Of a stretch of 64,000 nt of DNA, positions 8,176 through 16,663 are shown one piece after another. The first letter of the stretch is position 1. Each line of letters opens with the position of its first letter. The notes beneath the pieces were generated by a model. That model was not told the DNA's origin, did no database searches, and was given only the letters and a program-made list of their open reading frames with translations. Position numbers and translations under genes: made by a program. The DNA lies in assembly GCF_006175945.1 (NCBI RefSeq), contig NZ_VAJL01000001.1, positions 2,542,001 to 2,606,000 of the forward strand. The letters run 5' to 3'. Source of the stretch: Chryseobacterium mulctrae. GTDB lineage: Bacteria; Bacteroidota; Bacteroidia; Flavobacteriales; Weeksellaceae.

Positions 8176-9630
8176 TTAAAACTGTAATTTAAAAGGTCCT
8201 TCGAAGTACGTCTGATAAGAATCGATCAACTTTCCTTTCATATCATAAACGCCGATGGTGATGTTTTGTTTCGACAAATTCATTTCTGCTTCTGGGAAAC
8301 TGATGTTGATGGTACCTTTAGAAATCTTGTCACGTTCTACAGTAATTTTGCTTGATGCGCTGTAACCCACTTCTGCATGCGCAGGTTCTATTACTTTAAT
8401 GGTAACAATCTTTTTGTCGTTTGTTTTATTTAGGAAAGTATAGTTGTAGGTATTGATGATTTTTCCTTCTCTTACAAAGAATGTACTTCCTGCAGGTTTA
8501 ATGAATTTTGCTTCCATCTCGCCACGGCTTGAAAGTAAATATCCTAAGAATCCTACCAATAAAACCAAAACGACAGCGAAACCTTTCATTCTTCCGGTAA
8601 ATTTATACGGAGCTCCGGTTTCTATTTCTTTTTCGGATGCGTAACGAACCAAACCTTTTGGTAAGCCTACTTTTTCCATTACTTCGTCACAAGCATCAAT
8701 ACAAGCAGTACAGTTTACACATTCTAGCTGTTGTCCGTCTCTGATATCAATTCCGGTAGGGCAAACTACAACACACTGATAACAGTCGATACAATCTCCT
8801 TTTCCTGCGGCTTTTCGGTCTTCACCTTTTCTCCATTTAGAACGGTTTTCACCTCTTTTAAAATCGTAAAATACGTTGATGGTTTCTTTATCAATTAAAA
8901 CTCCCTGCAATCTTCCGTACGGACAAACCAATGTACAAACCTGCTCTCTAAACCATGCGAATACAAAGTAAAAAGCTGCCGTAAATAAAATCATTACGAT
9001 GAAGTTGGTAGGATTGGCAAATGGTCCTTCAGAAATGATATTAAATACCTGCTCGTATCCCACAATATACATAAACATAAAATGGGTAATGATTAAGGAA
9101 ATAACAACGTAAACCGACCACTTTAAACTTCTTTTCCAGATTTTCTCTGTATTCCACTCCTGTCTGTCAAGCTTCATTTGCTTATTTCGGTCTCCTTCAA
9201 TCAGATATTCTATTTTACGAAAGACAGATTCCATAAAAATTGTCTGAGGGCAAATCCACCCGCAGAAAATTCTTCCGAATGCAATCGTAAAAATAATAAT
9301 GAAAATAAGAGATGCAATAGCGCCTAATGTAAGGATGAAAAAATCTTGCGGATAAAAAGGCTGTCCTGCAATAAAGAATTCTCTATCGATAACGTTAAAC
9401 AAAAAGAAAGGGTTTCCATTGATTTTTATAAATGGAACGGCAAAATACACAACCAGCAAAATATAGCTTACCAGATTTCTGTAATTGGTGTATTTACCTT
9501 TTGGTTTTTTAGGAAAAACCCACTTTCTTTTACCGGATTGTTCCATTGTGCCTATAGAATCTCTATAGGTTTCAGGGTCTAAGACCTGTCCTTGTCCACC
9601 GCGAGCGATGTCTTCATCTATTTTTGACAT
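8176..9630 (-). CDS. ccoG: cbb3 oxidase accessory protein CcoG (FixG/RdxA), 4Fe-4S ferredoxin-like
   Basis: 484 residues. Several membrane helices are interleaved with cysteine motifs: CGWICPQT (about 119-126), CTLVCPYGRLQG, and two ferredoxin-type clusters in CIDCYQCVVVCP and CVNCTACIDAC (about 275-320). The C-terminal ~110 residues are a periplasmic Ig-like domain typical of the family. CcoG is proposed to reduce Cu(II) for insertion of copper into the cbb3 oxidase. It lies downstream of ccoP but is separated by a 94-base gap with a long hairpin, so its expression may differ from that of the structural genes. Confidence 0.93.
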   Translation of the reverse strand: MSKIDEDIARGGQGQVLDPETYRDSIGTMEQSGKRKWVFPKKPKGKYTNYRNLVSYILLVVYFAVPFIKINGNPFFLFNVIDREFFIAGQPFYPQDFFILTLGAIASLIFIIIFTIAFGRIFCGWICPQTIFMESVFRKIEYLIEGDRNKQMKLDRQEWNTEKIWKRSLKWSVYVVISLIITHFMFMYIVGYEQVFNIISEGPFANPTNFIVMILFTAAFYFVFAWFREQVCTLVCPYGRLQGVLIDKETINVFYDFKRGENRSKWRKGEDRKAAGKGDCIDCYQCVVVCPTGIDIRDGQQLECVNCTACIDACDEVMEKVGLPKGLVRYASEKEIETGAPYKFTGRMKGFAVVLVLLVGFLGYLLSSRGEMEAKFIKPAGSTFFVREGKIINTYNYTFLNKTNDKKIVTIKVIEPAHAEVGYSASSKITVERDKISKGTINISFPEAEMNLSKQNITIGVYDMKGKLIDSYQTYFEGPFKLQF

Positions 9631-9653
9631 TTTTACTAGGTTTTAAAAAACGA

Positions 9654-9701
9654 AAAAACATAATTCGTTACTATTTTTATCTAATAACAAATTATGTTTT
9701 T
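9654..9701 (-). terminator. Hairpin between ccoP and ccoG, terminator or attenuator
   Basis: AAAAACATAATT at 9654-9665 pairs with AATTATGTTTTT at 9690-9701; after one mismatch, GTTA/TAAC (9667-9670 with 9685-9688) extends the stem. The flanking A- and T-rich arms would let it act as a weak terminator on either strand. It lies between the structural and accessory cco genes. Confidence 0.6.
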
Positions 9702-9724
9702 CATATACTTTCTATTTTTTTTAA

Positions 9725-10603
9725 TTACTGTTTTTCCCAATGAGCTTCATCACCGTATGGTGGCGCGCCTCCATCTTTAGGAGTAATTGGTTTTTTTAGC
9801 TGGTTGATAGAGTAAACGTAAGCTGCAACATTCTGAATGTCTGTACCTGTTAAAACTCCATTTTTTCCCCAAGCCTGCATTGCAGTTCCTGTAACTCCAT
9901 TTTCAACTACGTGGAATACGTTTTTGAATAATGTTTTCTCAGGTTGGTTGTGCCAGAAATTATCTGTCAAGTTAGGACCGATACCTCCTTTACCACCGTC
10001 TGAGTGACAAGATACACAGTTGGTTTTGAAAACTTCTTCACCTGCTGCAATATTGTCTTCAGAGAAAACTGCTGATTCTATTGTTACTGGTGGTTGATCT
10101 TTAAGGTATTGTCCAATAGCCGCTTCTTGTGCTTTATATTCTTTATCGTATTCGCTTATAGGGTGCGCAAAATCTGTAAAAGCATAAGCACAGATATAAA
10201 CAATACAGAATACAGTTCCGAAATAGAATAAACCTAACCACCATTTTGGTAATTGATTATCTAATTCCATAATTCCATCGAAACCGTGGTCAATAAGAAT
10301 ATCTTTTTCGTGAGTGTCTGATTGCTTTTTGAAAGCTGCATCATACTGTCTTCTCAAGAAAGGAATTTTCTTTTCAGCTAAGTAAGCAGACTTTTCTTCA
10401 ACCGTTAATTTTTTAAATTTATTGTTCTCAATCAAATCTCCGATAGCGCTGTGAATGTATGCTAAAATAGCACTGATCACAACAGTTCCCCAGAAATATG
10501 GTGAAGCTAAAAACGAGTAGCTCTGAACAAATAAATAATAAAATATTACTAATAATACTGTTATTATTAAAATGTTTACAACAACCGGTGTTCTTTGTCT
10601 CAT
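9725..10603 (-). CDS. ccoP: cbb3-type cytochrome c oxidase subunit CcoP, monoheme form
   Basis: 292 residues. Two N-terminal membrane helices (about 8-28 and 33-52) precede a linker, then the CcoP N-domain signature HGFDGIMELDNQLPKWWLGL followed by a third helix. The C-terminal cytochrome c domain has a single heme site, CVSCH (about 196-200), with MQAWG as the likely distal methionine. Proteobacterial CcoP usually has two c-type hemes; only one CxxCH is present here. CcoP passes electrons from soluble or membrane cytochromes to the CcoO part of the oxidase on the periplasmic side. It is preceded by ccoQ with a 10-base gap. Confidence 0.92.
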   Translation of the reverse strand: MRQRTPVVVNILIITVLLVIFYYLFVQSYSFLASPYFWGTVVISAILAYIHSAIGDLIENNKFKKLTVEEKSAYLAEKKIPFLRRQYDAAFKKQSDTHEKDILIDHGFDGIMELDNQLPKWWLGLFYFGTVFCIVYICAYAFTDFAHPISEYDKEYKAQEAAIGQYLKDQPPVTIESAVFSEDNIAAGEEVFKTNCVSCHSDGGKGGIGPNLTDNFWHNQPEKTLFKNVFHVVENGVTGTAMQAWGKNGVLTGTDIQNVAAYVYSINQLKKPITPKDGGAPPYGDEAHWEKQ

Positions 10604-10613
10604 AATAAATAGT

Positions 10614-10811
10614 TTAATTTTTTAAATTAAAATCATCTTCGTCATCCCCAAGTGGAGCGTGCTCTTCTTCTTTGTAATATTTTTTAGGCCTGCTAAAAAC
10701 ATAGATTATCAAAGCAACGAAAAACAACATAAAGAAAATCAGAGCCAATGTTTGATACAAACCTGCATTTTCAGTATTGGATAATATATCTTTAAAGTTT
10801 TGAGGAATCAT
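10614..10811 (-). CDS. ccoQ: cbb3 oxidase small subunit CcoQ-like
   Basis: 65 residues with one membrane helix (about 19-39, LALIFFMLFFVALIIYVFSR), followed by a charged tail ending in acidic residues (EEEHAPLGDDEDDFNLKN). Size, topology, the FSRPKK-type sequence after the helix and its place between ccoNO and ccoP identify it as the CcoQ/FixQ-like subunit, which stabilises the oxidase. Sequence conservation of CcoQ is low, so the assignment leans on position. Confidence 0.8.
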   Translation of the reverse strand: MIPQNFKDILSNTENAGLYQTLALIFFMLFFVALIIYVFSRPKKYYKEEEHAPLGDDEDDFNLKN

Positions 10812-10829
10812 AGTAAACTTTTAATTTTA

Positions 10830-13088
10830 TTAGTTACTAGCTGTTTTTATTTCTGTCGTTTTAATATCAGTACCCAATCTCTGAAGATAAGCGATAAGAG
10901 CGATAATCTCTTTTTTCTCTAATTCTCCCTGAGGTTTTTTAGCATAAGCTTCTTTAAGGTCAGCCGCTTCTACGAAGATATCTTTTACAATTTTCGCTGC
11001 CTGATTGTCTGCCCATTTATCTGCAGTATCAATCTGAGCCTTTGTATAAGGTACATCGTAGGTGTTTTTCATAAACTTGATTTTGTCTACCATTTGAGAA
11101 CGGTCAAGATTATTTGAAATCAACCAAGGGTAACGTGGCATAATAGAACCAGCAGACGTTTGTCTTGGGTTGTACATATGCTTATAGTGCCAAGAACTTG
11201 GGTTTTTACCACCTTCTCTATGCAAATCTGGTCCAGTTCTTTTAGATCCCCAAAGGAAAGGTCTATCGTAAACAAATTCTCCAGCTTTAGAGTACTGTCC
11301 GTTTTTACCGTTAAATCTTACAATCTCGTCTCTGAATGGTCTTACCATTTGTGAGTGACAAGCGTTACAACCTTCACGGATATATAGATCTCTACCTTCT
11401 AATTCTAATGGTGAATAAGGTTTCACCGCAGAAATTGTAGGTACACTTTTCTTTAATGATAAAGTAGGAATAATTTCTACCATACTACCTACAGAAATTG
11501 TAAGCAATGCTAAAACTGTCATCAAGATTGGCATTCTTTCTAACCAAAGGTGAAGACCTTCTCCCTCTTTACGTCTGTTGCTGATGTTAGCCAAAGCAGG
11601 TGCTTCTGCAGGAACTTCTTTTTGGAAAGATCCTTTTTTGATTGTCATGTAAACATTCACTACCATTAAAAGACCTCCTGAAAGATAGAATAATCCACCT
11701 AAGAATCTCATTTTAAAGTAAGGAATAATTGCAGTAACGGTATCAAGCCAGTTTTTCCACAATAAAGTTCCGTCTGGGTTGAATTGTTTCCACATCAAAC
11801 CTTGAGTAAATCCTGCGATATACATTGGTACTGCGTAGAAAATAATCCCTAAAGTACCCAACCAGAAATGCCAGTTTGCTAATTTTACAGACCACATTTT
11901 GGTTCTCCACATGATCGGTACCAAATAATAGATTACACCGAATGCCATAAAACCATTCCATCCTAATGCTCCTAAATGTACGTGACCAATTACCCAGTCT
12001 GTAAAGTGACCAATTTTATTGATGTTTTTTGTTGCTAAAAGAGGTCCTTCAAAAGTTGCCATACCATAACAGGTAACTGCAACGACGAAGAATTTCAAAA
12101 TAGGATTTTCTCTTACCTTATCCCAAGCTCCTCTTAAAGTAAGAAGACCATTCAGCATCCCTCCCCAAGATGGTGCGATAAGCATAATTGAGAAACCAGT
12201 TCCCACTGCTTGAGCCCATGCCGGTAAAGCTGTATACTGAAGGTGGTGAGGACCAGCCCAGATATATACGAAAATCAATGACCAAAAGTGAATGATTGAT
12301 AGTTTGTATGAAAATACAGGTCTGTCAGCCGCTTTAGGTAAGAAATAATACATTAAACCTAAAACCGGAGTCGTTAATACGAACGCTACCGCATTGTGAC
12401 CATACCACCATTGTACGATGGCATCTTTTGCTCCTGCATATGCTGAATAAGATTTCCAGCCAGAGAACGTTAAAGGTACTTCTAAGTTGTTGAATATGTG
12501 AAGCATCGCTACAGCAACCCAAGTTCCAAGATAGAACCAAATAGCTACGTAAAGATGTCTTACTCTTCTTTTTGCAATCGTTAAAATCATGTTCGCTCCG
12601 AAAATGATCCACGAAACTGCGATTAATATATCGATTGGCCACTCGTGCTCAGCATATTCTTTTGAAGTGTTGATCCCCATAAAAAATGTGATAAACGTAG
12701 CAACAATCATAAATTGCCATGTCCAGAAATGAATCCACGATAAAGTATCGCTGTACATTCTTGTTTTTAATAATCTTTGGGTAGAGTAGTAAACCCCTAC
12801 ATAAACGATATTACATACGAATGCAAAGATTACCGTGTTGGTGTGTAGCATTCTTATTCTACCAAACCCTAACGCACCGTTGGTATTAATTAACCCTTGT
12901 ATGTTTCCTGATGCAAGACTGTTGATTGTTGTATCGTCAGTTCCAAACAAAAACTCAGGAAGCTCAGGATAGAAAAGCATCAATGCTGCCGTAAGTCCAA
13001 ACACGAAACCTATAATTCCAAAAACTATGGTCGCGTAAAGGAATGCACGAACAATACTGTTGTCATAACTAAACTTTTGTGTCTCCAT
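10830..13088 (-). CDS. ccoNO: Fused cbb3 oxidase subunits I and II (CcoN-CcoO)
   Basis: 752 residues joining two normally separate subunits. About 1-490 is CcoN, the heme-copper oxidase core, with many membrane helices and His-containing motifs such as WWYGHNAVAFVLT, AGPHHLQYTALP and GHVHLGALGWNGF. A helix near 515-540 then leads into CcoO (about 555-752), a membrane-anchored cytochrome c with EGRDLYIREGCNACHSQM (heme site CNACH) and the PRTSAGSIMPRYPWL-like block, here reading NPRQTSAGSIMPRYPWL. The complex reduces oxygen with high affinity and pumps protons. The fusion is typical of Bacteroidota. The ATG lies 5 bases after the ccoS stop. Confidence 0.95.
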   Translation of the reverse strand: METQKFSYDNSIVRAFLYATIVFGIIGFVFGLTAALMLFYPELPEFLFGTDDTTINSLASGNIQGLINTNGALGFGRIRMLHTNTVIFAFVCNIVYVGVYYSTQRLLKTRMYSDTLSWIHFWTWQFMIVATFITFFMGINTSKEYAEHEWPIDILIAVSWIIFGANMILTIAKRRVRHLYVAIWFYLGTWVAVAMLHIFNNLEVPLTFSGWKSYSAYAGAKDAIVQWWYGHNAVAFVLTTPVLGLMYYFLPKAADRPVFSYKLSIIHFWSLIFVYIWAGPHHLQYTALPAWAQAVGTGFSIMLIAPSWGGMLNGLLTLRGAWDKVRENPILKFFVVAVTCYGMATFEGPLLATKNINKIGHFTDWVIGHVHLGALGWNGFMAFGVIYYLVPIMWRTKMWSVKLANWHFWLGTLGIIFYAVPMYIAGFTQGLMWKQFNPDGTLLWKNWLDTVTAIIPYFKMRFLGGLFYLSGGLLMVVNVYMTIKKGSFQKEVPAEAPALANISNRRKEGEGLHLWLERMPILMTVLALLTISVGSMVEIIPTLSLKKSVPTISAVKPYSPLELEGRDLYIREGCNACHSQMVRPFRDEIVRFNGKNGQYSKAGEFVYDRPFLWGSKRTGPDLHREGGKNPSSWHYKHMYNPRQTSAGSIMPRYPWLISNNLDRSQMVDKIKFMKNTYDVPYTKAQIDTADKWADNQAAKIVKDIFVEAADLKEAYAKKPQGELEKKEIIALIAYLQRLGTDIKTTEIKTASN

Positions 13089-13093
13089 ATTAA

Positions 13094-13315
13094 CTATTCA
13101 CTTTTTTCTTCAAATTTATTATTATCTCCTTTTTTCTTATCGTTGTTGTTGCCAGTGTCTTCTTTTTCCTTTATTTCATCGGAGTCAAAAAGTATTCTCA
13201 CAGCTGGAGATTCGTCATCTTCAAACTGCCCTTTTCTGGCGAAAACTATAAATACGACCAGAAAAACTACAGCCAAAGAAACGCTGCATAAGATCATTAA
13301 ATATAGAATATCCAT
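13094..13315 (-). CDS. ccoS: cbb3 oxidase maturation protein CcoS
   Basis: 73 residues: one N-terminal helix (about 4-26, LYLMILCSVSLAVVFLVVFIVF) followed by ARKGQFEDDESPAVRILFDS, the conserved CcoS phrase linking the helix to an acidic tail. CcoS is needed for cofactor insertion into the cbb3 oxidase. It opens the ccoS-ccoNO-ccoQ-ccoP run; the 109-base gap upstream contains -7-like boxes and a candidate Crp/Fnr operator at 13366-13377. Confidence 0.88.
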   Translation of the reverse strand: MDILYLMILCSVSLAVVFLVVFIVFARKGQFEDDESPAVRILFDSDEIKEKEDTGNNNDKKKGDNNKFEEKSE

Positions 13316-13346
13316 CTGACAACAAAATTAACCTATTTTCGGGGTT

Positions 13347-13354
13347 CAAAATTA
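13347..13354 (-). promoter_or_regulatory. Candidate -7 box for the ccoS-ccoNOQP transcript
   Basis: On the minus strand this reads TAATTTTG, matching TAnnTTTG. A second identical box lies at 13323-13330, almost on the start codon. Neither has a -33 TTG at the usual distance, which would fit activator dependence. Confidence 0.4.
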
Positions 13355-13364
13355 GTGAAAAATA

Positions 13365-13378
13365 ATGACAATTATCAC
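13365..13378. promoter_or_regulatory. Candidate Crp/Fnr-family operator upstream of ccoS
   Basis: TGA-N6-TCA palindrome (13366-13377). Read on the minus strand it is GTGATAATTGTCAT, which differs by one base from GTGATAAATGTCAT in front of the Crp/Fnr gene (15871-15884). The half-site spacing is that of FNR and CRP sites. Confidence 0.55.
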
Positions 13379-13424
13379 GAAATACTAGGTTTGGCTAATT
13401 TAAAATCAGTCTAAATAAGGGCTT

Positions 13425-15806
13425 TTAAGGCTGTTTTTTGAAATAGTTTCTCCCAAGAATCCAGGTGGAAATCGTTGTGAAAGAAATGACAGTAATCGAA
13501 CTTGCAGGCATAATTAAAGCTGCAAATAGCGGACTCATATTTCCGGTTACAGCAAAGGTTAAACCAACAACATTGTATAAAAAGCTAATCAGGAAGGTCA
13601 GTTTTACAATCGTGATCGAACCTTTACAAACGTTTAAATAATTATCAAGTTGCGATACTTTTTCTCCATTCATAATGACGTCCGAAGATGGCGTAAAGCT
13701 GTTGCTGTCGTCAGAAATTGCGATTCCTACGTTACTTTGTTTTAAAGCTCCGGCATCATTTAAACCGTCACCAAGCATAATCACTTTTAAACCTTTATCC
13801 TGAAGATCCTTGATGTAATTCAATTTGTCTTCCGGGTTTTGGTTAAACGCCATCGAGCTGTAATTCGGGATGATTTCTTTAAGCTGATTTTCTTCAGAAG
13901 AATTGTCTCCGCTTAGAATGAAAATCTTATAATTGATTAGTTTTGTGAAAAGATTTCTAAGGTTTTCTCGGTACTCATTTTTAAAAATAAATTTACCGAT
14001 AAACTCATTGTTTTTGCTGATATAAACTGCGGTTTCAAGATTTTTAGACTCCTGATTATTGTATTTTGCAGAACCTATTTTATAAATATTTCCTCGTACA
14101 CTTGCTTCGTAACCTTTTCCTGAGATTTCTTCAAAATTATCAACAGGGAAATAGTCATCTTTTATTTCCAGAACTTCATACAAAGATTTGGAAAGCGGAT
14201 GATTTGAGTTTTTAACTAAACTTTTAATATTTAATAAATCAAATTTCTGAATTTCAGAACCTTCGTATCTGATGTTTGATTTTTTTCTGTGAGTAATTGT
14301 TCCGGTTTTATCGAAAACTAAAGTGTCGACTTTTGCAATTTTCTCAATCGTTAAAGTATCTTTTACGTAAAATTTATTTCGGCCTAAAATTCTCATAATG
14401 TGACCGAAAGTAAACGGAGAAGACAATGCCAAAGCACAAGGACAGGCAATAATTAAAATAGCAGAAATAACCTGGAACATGGTTTCCAAATCAATGAAAT
14501 ACCAATAAATTCCTGCAACAAGCGCAATTCCTAAAATAATAAAGGTGAAATATTTACTGATGTCGTTGATTAAAGTATCAAGTCCGGTCTCGTGTTTTTT
14601 GAAAGCTTCTTTGTTCCAGAGTTGGGTAAGGTAACTTTGGTCGACATTTTTAATGACTTCAAGCTCCAAAGATGAACCGATCTGTTTTCCTCCGGCAAAG
14701 ATTTTATCACCTGGGTTTTTAGAAATACTTTCACTTTCACCTGTAATAAAACTATTGTCGATATTTCCGTTTCCGCTAATCAAAATAGCATCTACAGGAA
14801 TGATTTCGTGGTTTCTTACTAAAATTCTGTCACCGATTTTAATTTCTGAAAGCAAAATATTTTCCTGCTTTCCATTAAAATCAACTTTCGTTACTGCAAT
14901 CGGGTAGAATGATTTGTAATCTCGGTCATAAGAAAGCGAACTGTACGTTCTTTTCTGGAAGATTTTCCCTAAAAGCATGAAGAATAAAAGTCCGCACAAA
15001 GTATCAAAATATCCCGGACCGTAATCGGTGGCGATTTCGTAGATACTTCTTCCGAATAGCACAAAAATTCCCAAAACAATAGGAACGTCGATATTGACAA
15101 TTTTGTTTTTTAAACCATACCAAGCAGATTTGTAATAATCAGATGCAGAATAAAATACAACAGGAACCGAAAGCAAGAACATTAAAATTCGGAATAAACC
15201 TTTGTAATGTTCCATCCAGTAATCTTCGCCGCCGATATATTCCGGAAAGGCCAAAAACATTCCGTTACCGAAAGCAAATCCTGCAATCGCAAGTTTTACC
15301 AATAAAGATTTATCTAAATTGTCTTCGTTTTTTTCGGCTGTTTCAAGATTGATTGCTGGTTTGTATCCAAGATTGGTTAAAAATTTAGCTAATTCGCTTA
15401 ATTTTAATTCGTTATGATTAAAAGAAACCTGTAACGTCTTTCTTGTGAAGTTTACCTGAGAATAATGAATGTCTTTATGTAAGGTATGAAGGCTTTCTAA
15501 TAGCCAAATGCAAGAAGAACAGTGGATTACCGGAATTCTGAATGTGACAAGACTTGTATTACCTTCAGAAAAATCTGTAACTCTGTCAAAAATTTCTTTG
15601 GTGTCGAGGTAATCAAACTGAGAAGAATTTTCTTCAGGTCTGATGCCCGCTTTTTTGTTTAGCTCGTAAAAATTACTGAGATTATTGGTATTTAAAATTT
15701 CATAAACAGATTTGCAGCCGGTACAACAGAAAATTTTTTCGTCAAAAGAAATTCGTTCTTTTTCTATCCCTTGTCCGCAATGAAAACAGTTCTCGCTCAC
15801 CTTCAT
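13425..15806 (-). CDS. ccoI: Copper-type P1B ATPase CcoI (FixI) of the cbb3 locus
   Basis: 793 residues. The N-terminus has a metal-binding cysteine cluster (CFHCGQG and FCCTGCKSVY, about 7-34), then an HMA-like domain with CSSC (about 95-98). The membrane ATPase core shows TGES, the translocation motif ACPCALALS (about 450), phosphorylation site DKTGTITH (about 496) and GDGLNDAGALKQS (about 680). CcoI supplies copper for assembly of the cbb3 oxidase active site. It is the first gene of the minus-strand cco locus and is divergent from a Crp/Fnr regulator. The extended cysteine-rich N-terminus is characteristic of FixI relative to ordinary CopA. Confidence 0.93.
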   Translation of the reverse strand: MKVSENCFHCGQGIEKERISFDEKIFCCTGCKSVYEILNTNNLSNFYELNKKAGIRPEENSSQFDYLDTKEIFDRVTDFSEGNTSLVTFRIPVIHCSSCIWLLESLHTLHKDIHYSQVNFTRKTLQVSFNHNELKLSELAKFLTNLGYKPAINLETAEKNEDNLDKSLLVKLAIAGFAFGNGMFLAFPEYIGGEDYWMEHYKGLFRILMFLLSVPVVFYSASDYYKSAWYGLKNKIVNIDVPIVLGIFVLFGRSIYEIATDYGPGYFDTLCGLLFFMLLGKIFQKRTYSSLSYDRDYKSFYPIAVTKVDFNGKQENILLSEIKIGDRILVRNHEIIPVDAILISGNGNIDNSFITGESESISKNPGDKIFAGGKQIGSSLELEVIKNVDQSYLTQLWNKEAFKKHETGLDTLINDISKYFTFIILGIALVAGIYWYFIDLETMFQVISAILIIACPCALALSSPFTFGHIMRILGRNKFYVKDTLTIEKIAKVDTLVFDKTGTITHRKKSNIRYEGSEIQKFDLLNIKSLVKNSNHPLSKSLYEVLEIKDDYFPVDNFEEISGKGYEASVRGNIYKIGSAKYNNQESKNLETAVYISKNNEFIGKFIFKNEYRENLRNLFTKLINYKIFILSGDNSSEENQLKEIIPNYSSMAFNQNPEDKLNYIKDLQDKGLKVIMLGDGLNDAGALKQSNVGIAISDDSNSFTPSSDVIMNGEKVSQLDNYLNVCKGSITIVKLTFLISFLYNVVGLTFAVTGNMSPLFAALIMPASSITVISFTTISTWILGRNYFKKQP

Positions 15807-15820
15807 AAATTATTGACTTA

Positions 15821-15828
15821 CAAAATTA
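15821..15828 (-). promoter_or_regulatory. Candidate -7 box for ccoI
   Basis: TAATTTTG on the minus strand, ending 15 bases before the ccoI ATG; no TTG is found at -33. The palindrome at 15871-15884 would be centred about 60 bases upstream of a start near 15815, a distance used by class I CRP-family activators (inference). Confidence 0.4.
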
Positions 15829-15840
15829 TAACATTTTTTT

Positions 15841-15871
15841 TTGTTTATAGAGTTTAAATGTTCTATTTTTG
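15841..15871 (+). promoter_or_regulatory. Promoter of the Crp/Fnr regulator
   Basis: TTG at 15841-15843, a 20-base spacer, then TATTTTTG at 15864-15871: a full match to the Bacteroidota TTG-N17-23-TAnnTTTG promoter. The predicted start is near 15876, which excludes the upstream ATG at 15858 as a translation start. Confidence 0.65.
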
Positions 15872-15884
15872 TGATAAATGTCAT
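15871..15884. promoter_or_regulatory. Candidate Crp/Fnr-family operator in the ccoI-regulator intergenic region
   Basis: GTGATAAATGTCAT contains TGA-N6-TCA (15872-15883) and matches the site upstream of ccoS at 13 of 14 positions. It overlaps the predicted transcription start of the regulator, consistent with autoregulation, while lying upstream of the ccoI promoter. Confidence 0.55.
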
Positions 15885-15890
15885 ATTACA

Positions 15891-16604
15891 ATGTCGCAGG
15901 AACAACAGATTGCTATTGAAGAAAGATTCGCAAGGGTTTTTAATGATAAATCCTTTAAAGAAAGACTTTCCAATACTGATTATGAAAGATATATCAACGC
16001 AAAAAAGAAACTCGTTTTTCAAAAACACGATATCGTCTTTGACGATGGCGAAACTCCGAAAGGGGTTTACGTGATAGAAAAAGGGGCTGCTAAATTGTCA
16101 AAATCAGGATCTTTTGGTAAAGATCAAATTCTTAGATTTATAAAAGAAGGTGATATTATAGGATATCGTGCATTGTTGTGTGGAGAAAATTTTCAGGCAA
16201 AGGCAGAAGCAATGACTGATGTTGAATGCACATTCTTACCTGCAGATATTTTTATGGACTTATTAGAAGTTGATCCACAGTTGTCTTTTGTAATGCTTCA
16301 GAAAATATCTTATGAATTGGGAGAGTCTTCCAACACGATTACTTTCTTGGCTCAAAAAACAGTAAGAGAAAGATTGGCAGAAATCCTTATTCTTTTAGAA
16401 CAAAAATTAGGGACAGATCCTGAAGGTTTTATCAAAATTTCTTTAACAAGAGAAGAAATTGCCAACATTATCGGAACTGCTACCGAAAGTGCTATCCGAT
16501 TGATCTCCGAATTTAAAGGTGACAGTCTCATCGAAGTAGACGGTAGAAACATCAAAATTCTCAACCACGATAAATTAATGAAACTAGGACACGTAGTTTT
16601 GTAA
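15891..16604 (+). CDS. Crp/Fnr-family transcriptional regulator next to the cbb3 locus
   Basis: 237 residues from the ATG at 15891 (MSQEQQ); an in-frame ATG at 15858 lies before the predicted transcription start and is disfavoured. A cyclic-nucleotide-binding-like beta-roll spans about 30-140 and a winged helix-turn-helix about 155-225, with TREEIANIIGTATESAIRLI as recognition region, similar to FNR's. The oxygen-sensing N-terminal cysteines of classical FNR are absent: the only cysteines are in LLCGEN and VECTF. It may thus sense oxygen indirectly or another signal. Divergence from ccoI and the twin palindromes point to control of the oxidase genes. A terminator follows at 16618-16640. Confidence 0.88.
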   Translation: MSQEQQIAIEERFARVFNDKSFKERLSNTDYERYINAKKKLVFQKHDIVFDDGETPKGVYVIEKGAAKLSKSGSFGKDQILRFIKEGDIIGYRALLCGENFQAKAEAMTDVECTFLPADIFMDLLEVDPQLSFVMLQKISYELGESSNTITFLAQKTVRERLAEILILLEQKLGTDPEGFIKISLTREEIANIIGTATESAIRLISEFKGDSLIEVDGRNIKILNHDKLMKLGHVVL

Positions 16605-16617
16605 AATCCAAATATAT

Positions 16618-16640
16618 AAGTCGGCGAAAGCCGACTTTTT
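16618..16640 (+). terminator. Rho-independent terminator after the Crp/Fnr gene
   Basis: AAGTCGGC / GCCGACTT stem with a GAAA tetraloop followed by T residues; it separates the regulator from panB. Confidence 0.88.
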
Positions 16641-16663
16641 AACTTTAAACAATCATATACATT

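Noticed and set aside
15858..15890. Earlier ATG for the Crp/Fnr gene
   Set aside because: It lies upstream of the transcription start predicted from a full TTG-N20-TAnnTTTG promoter.
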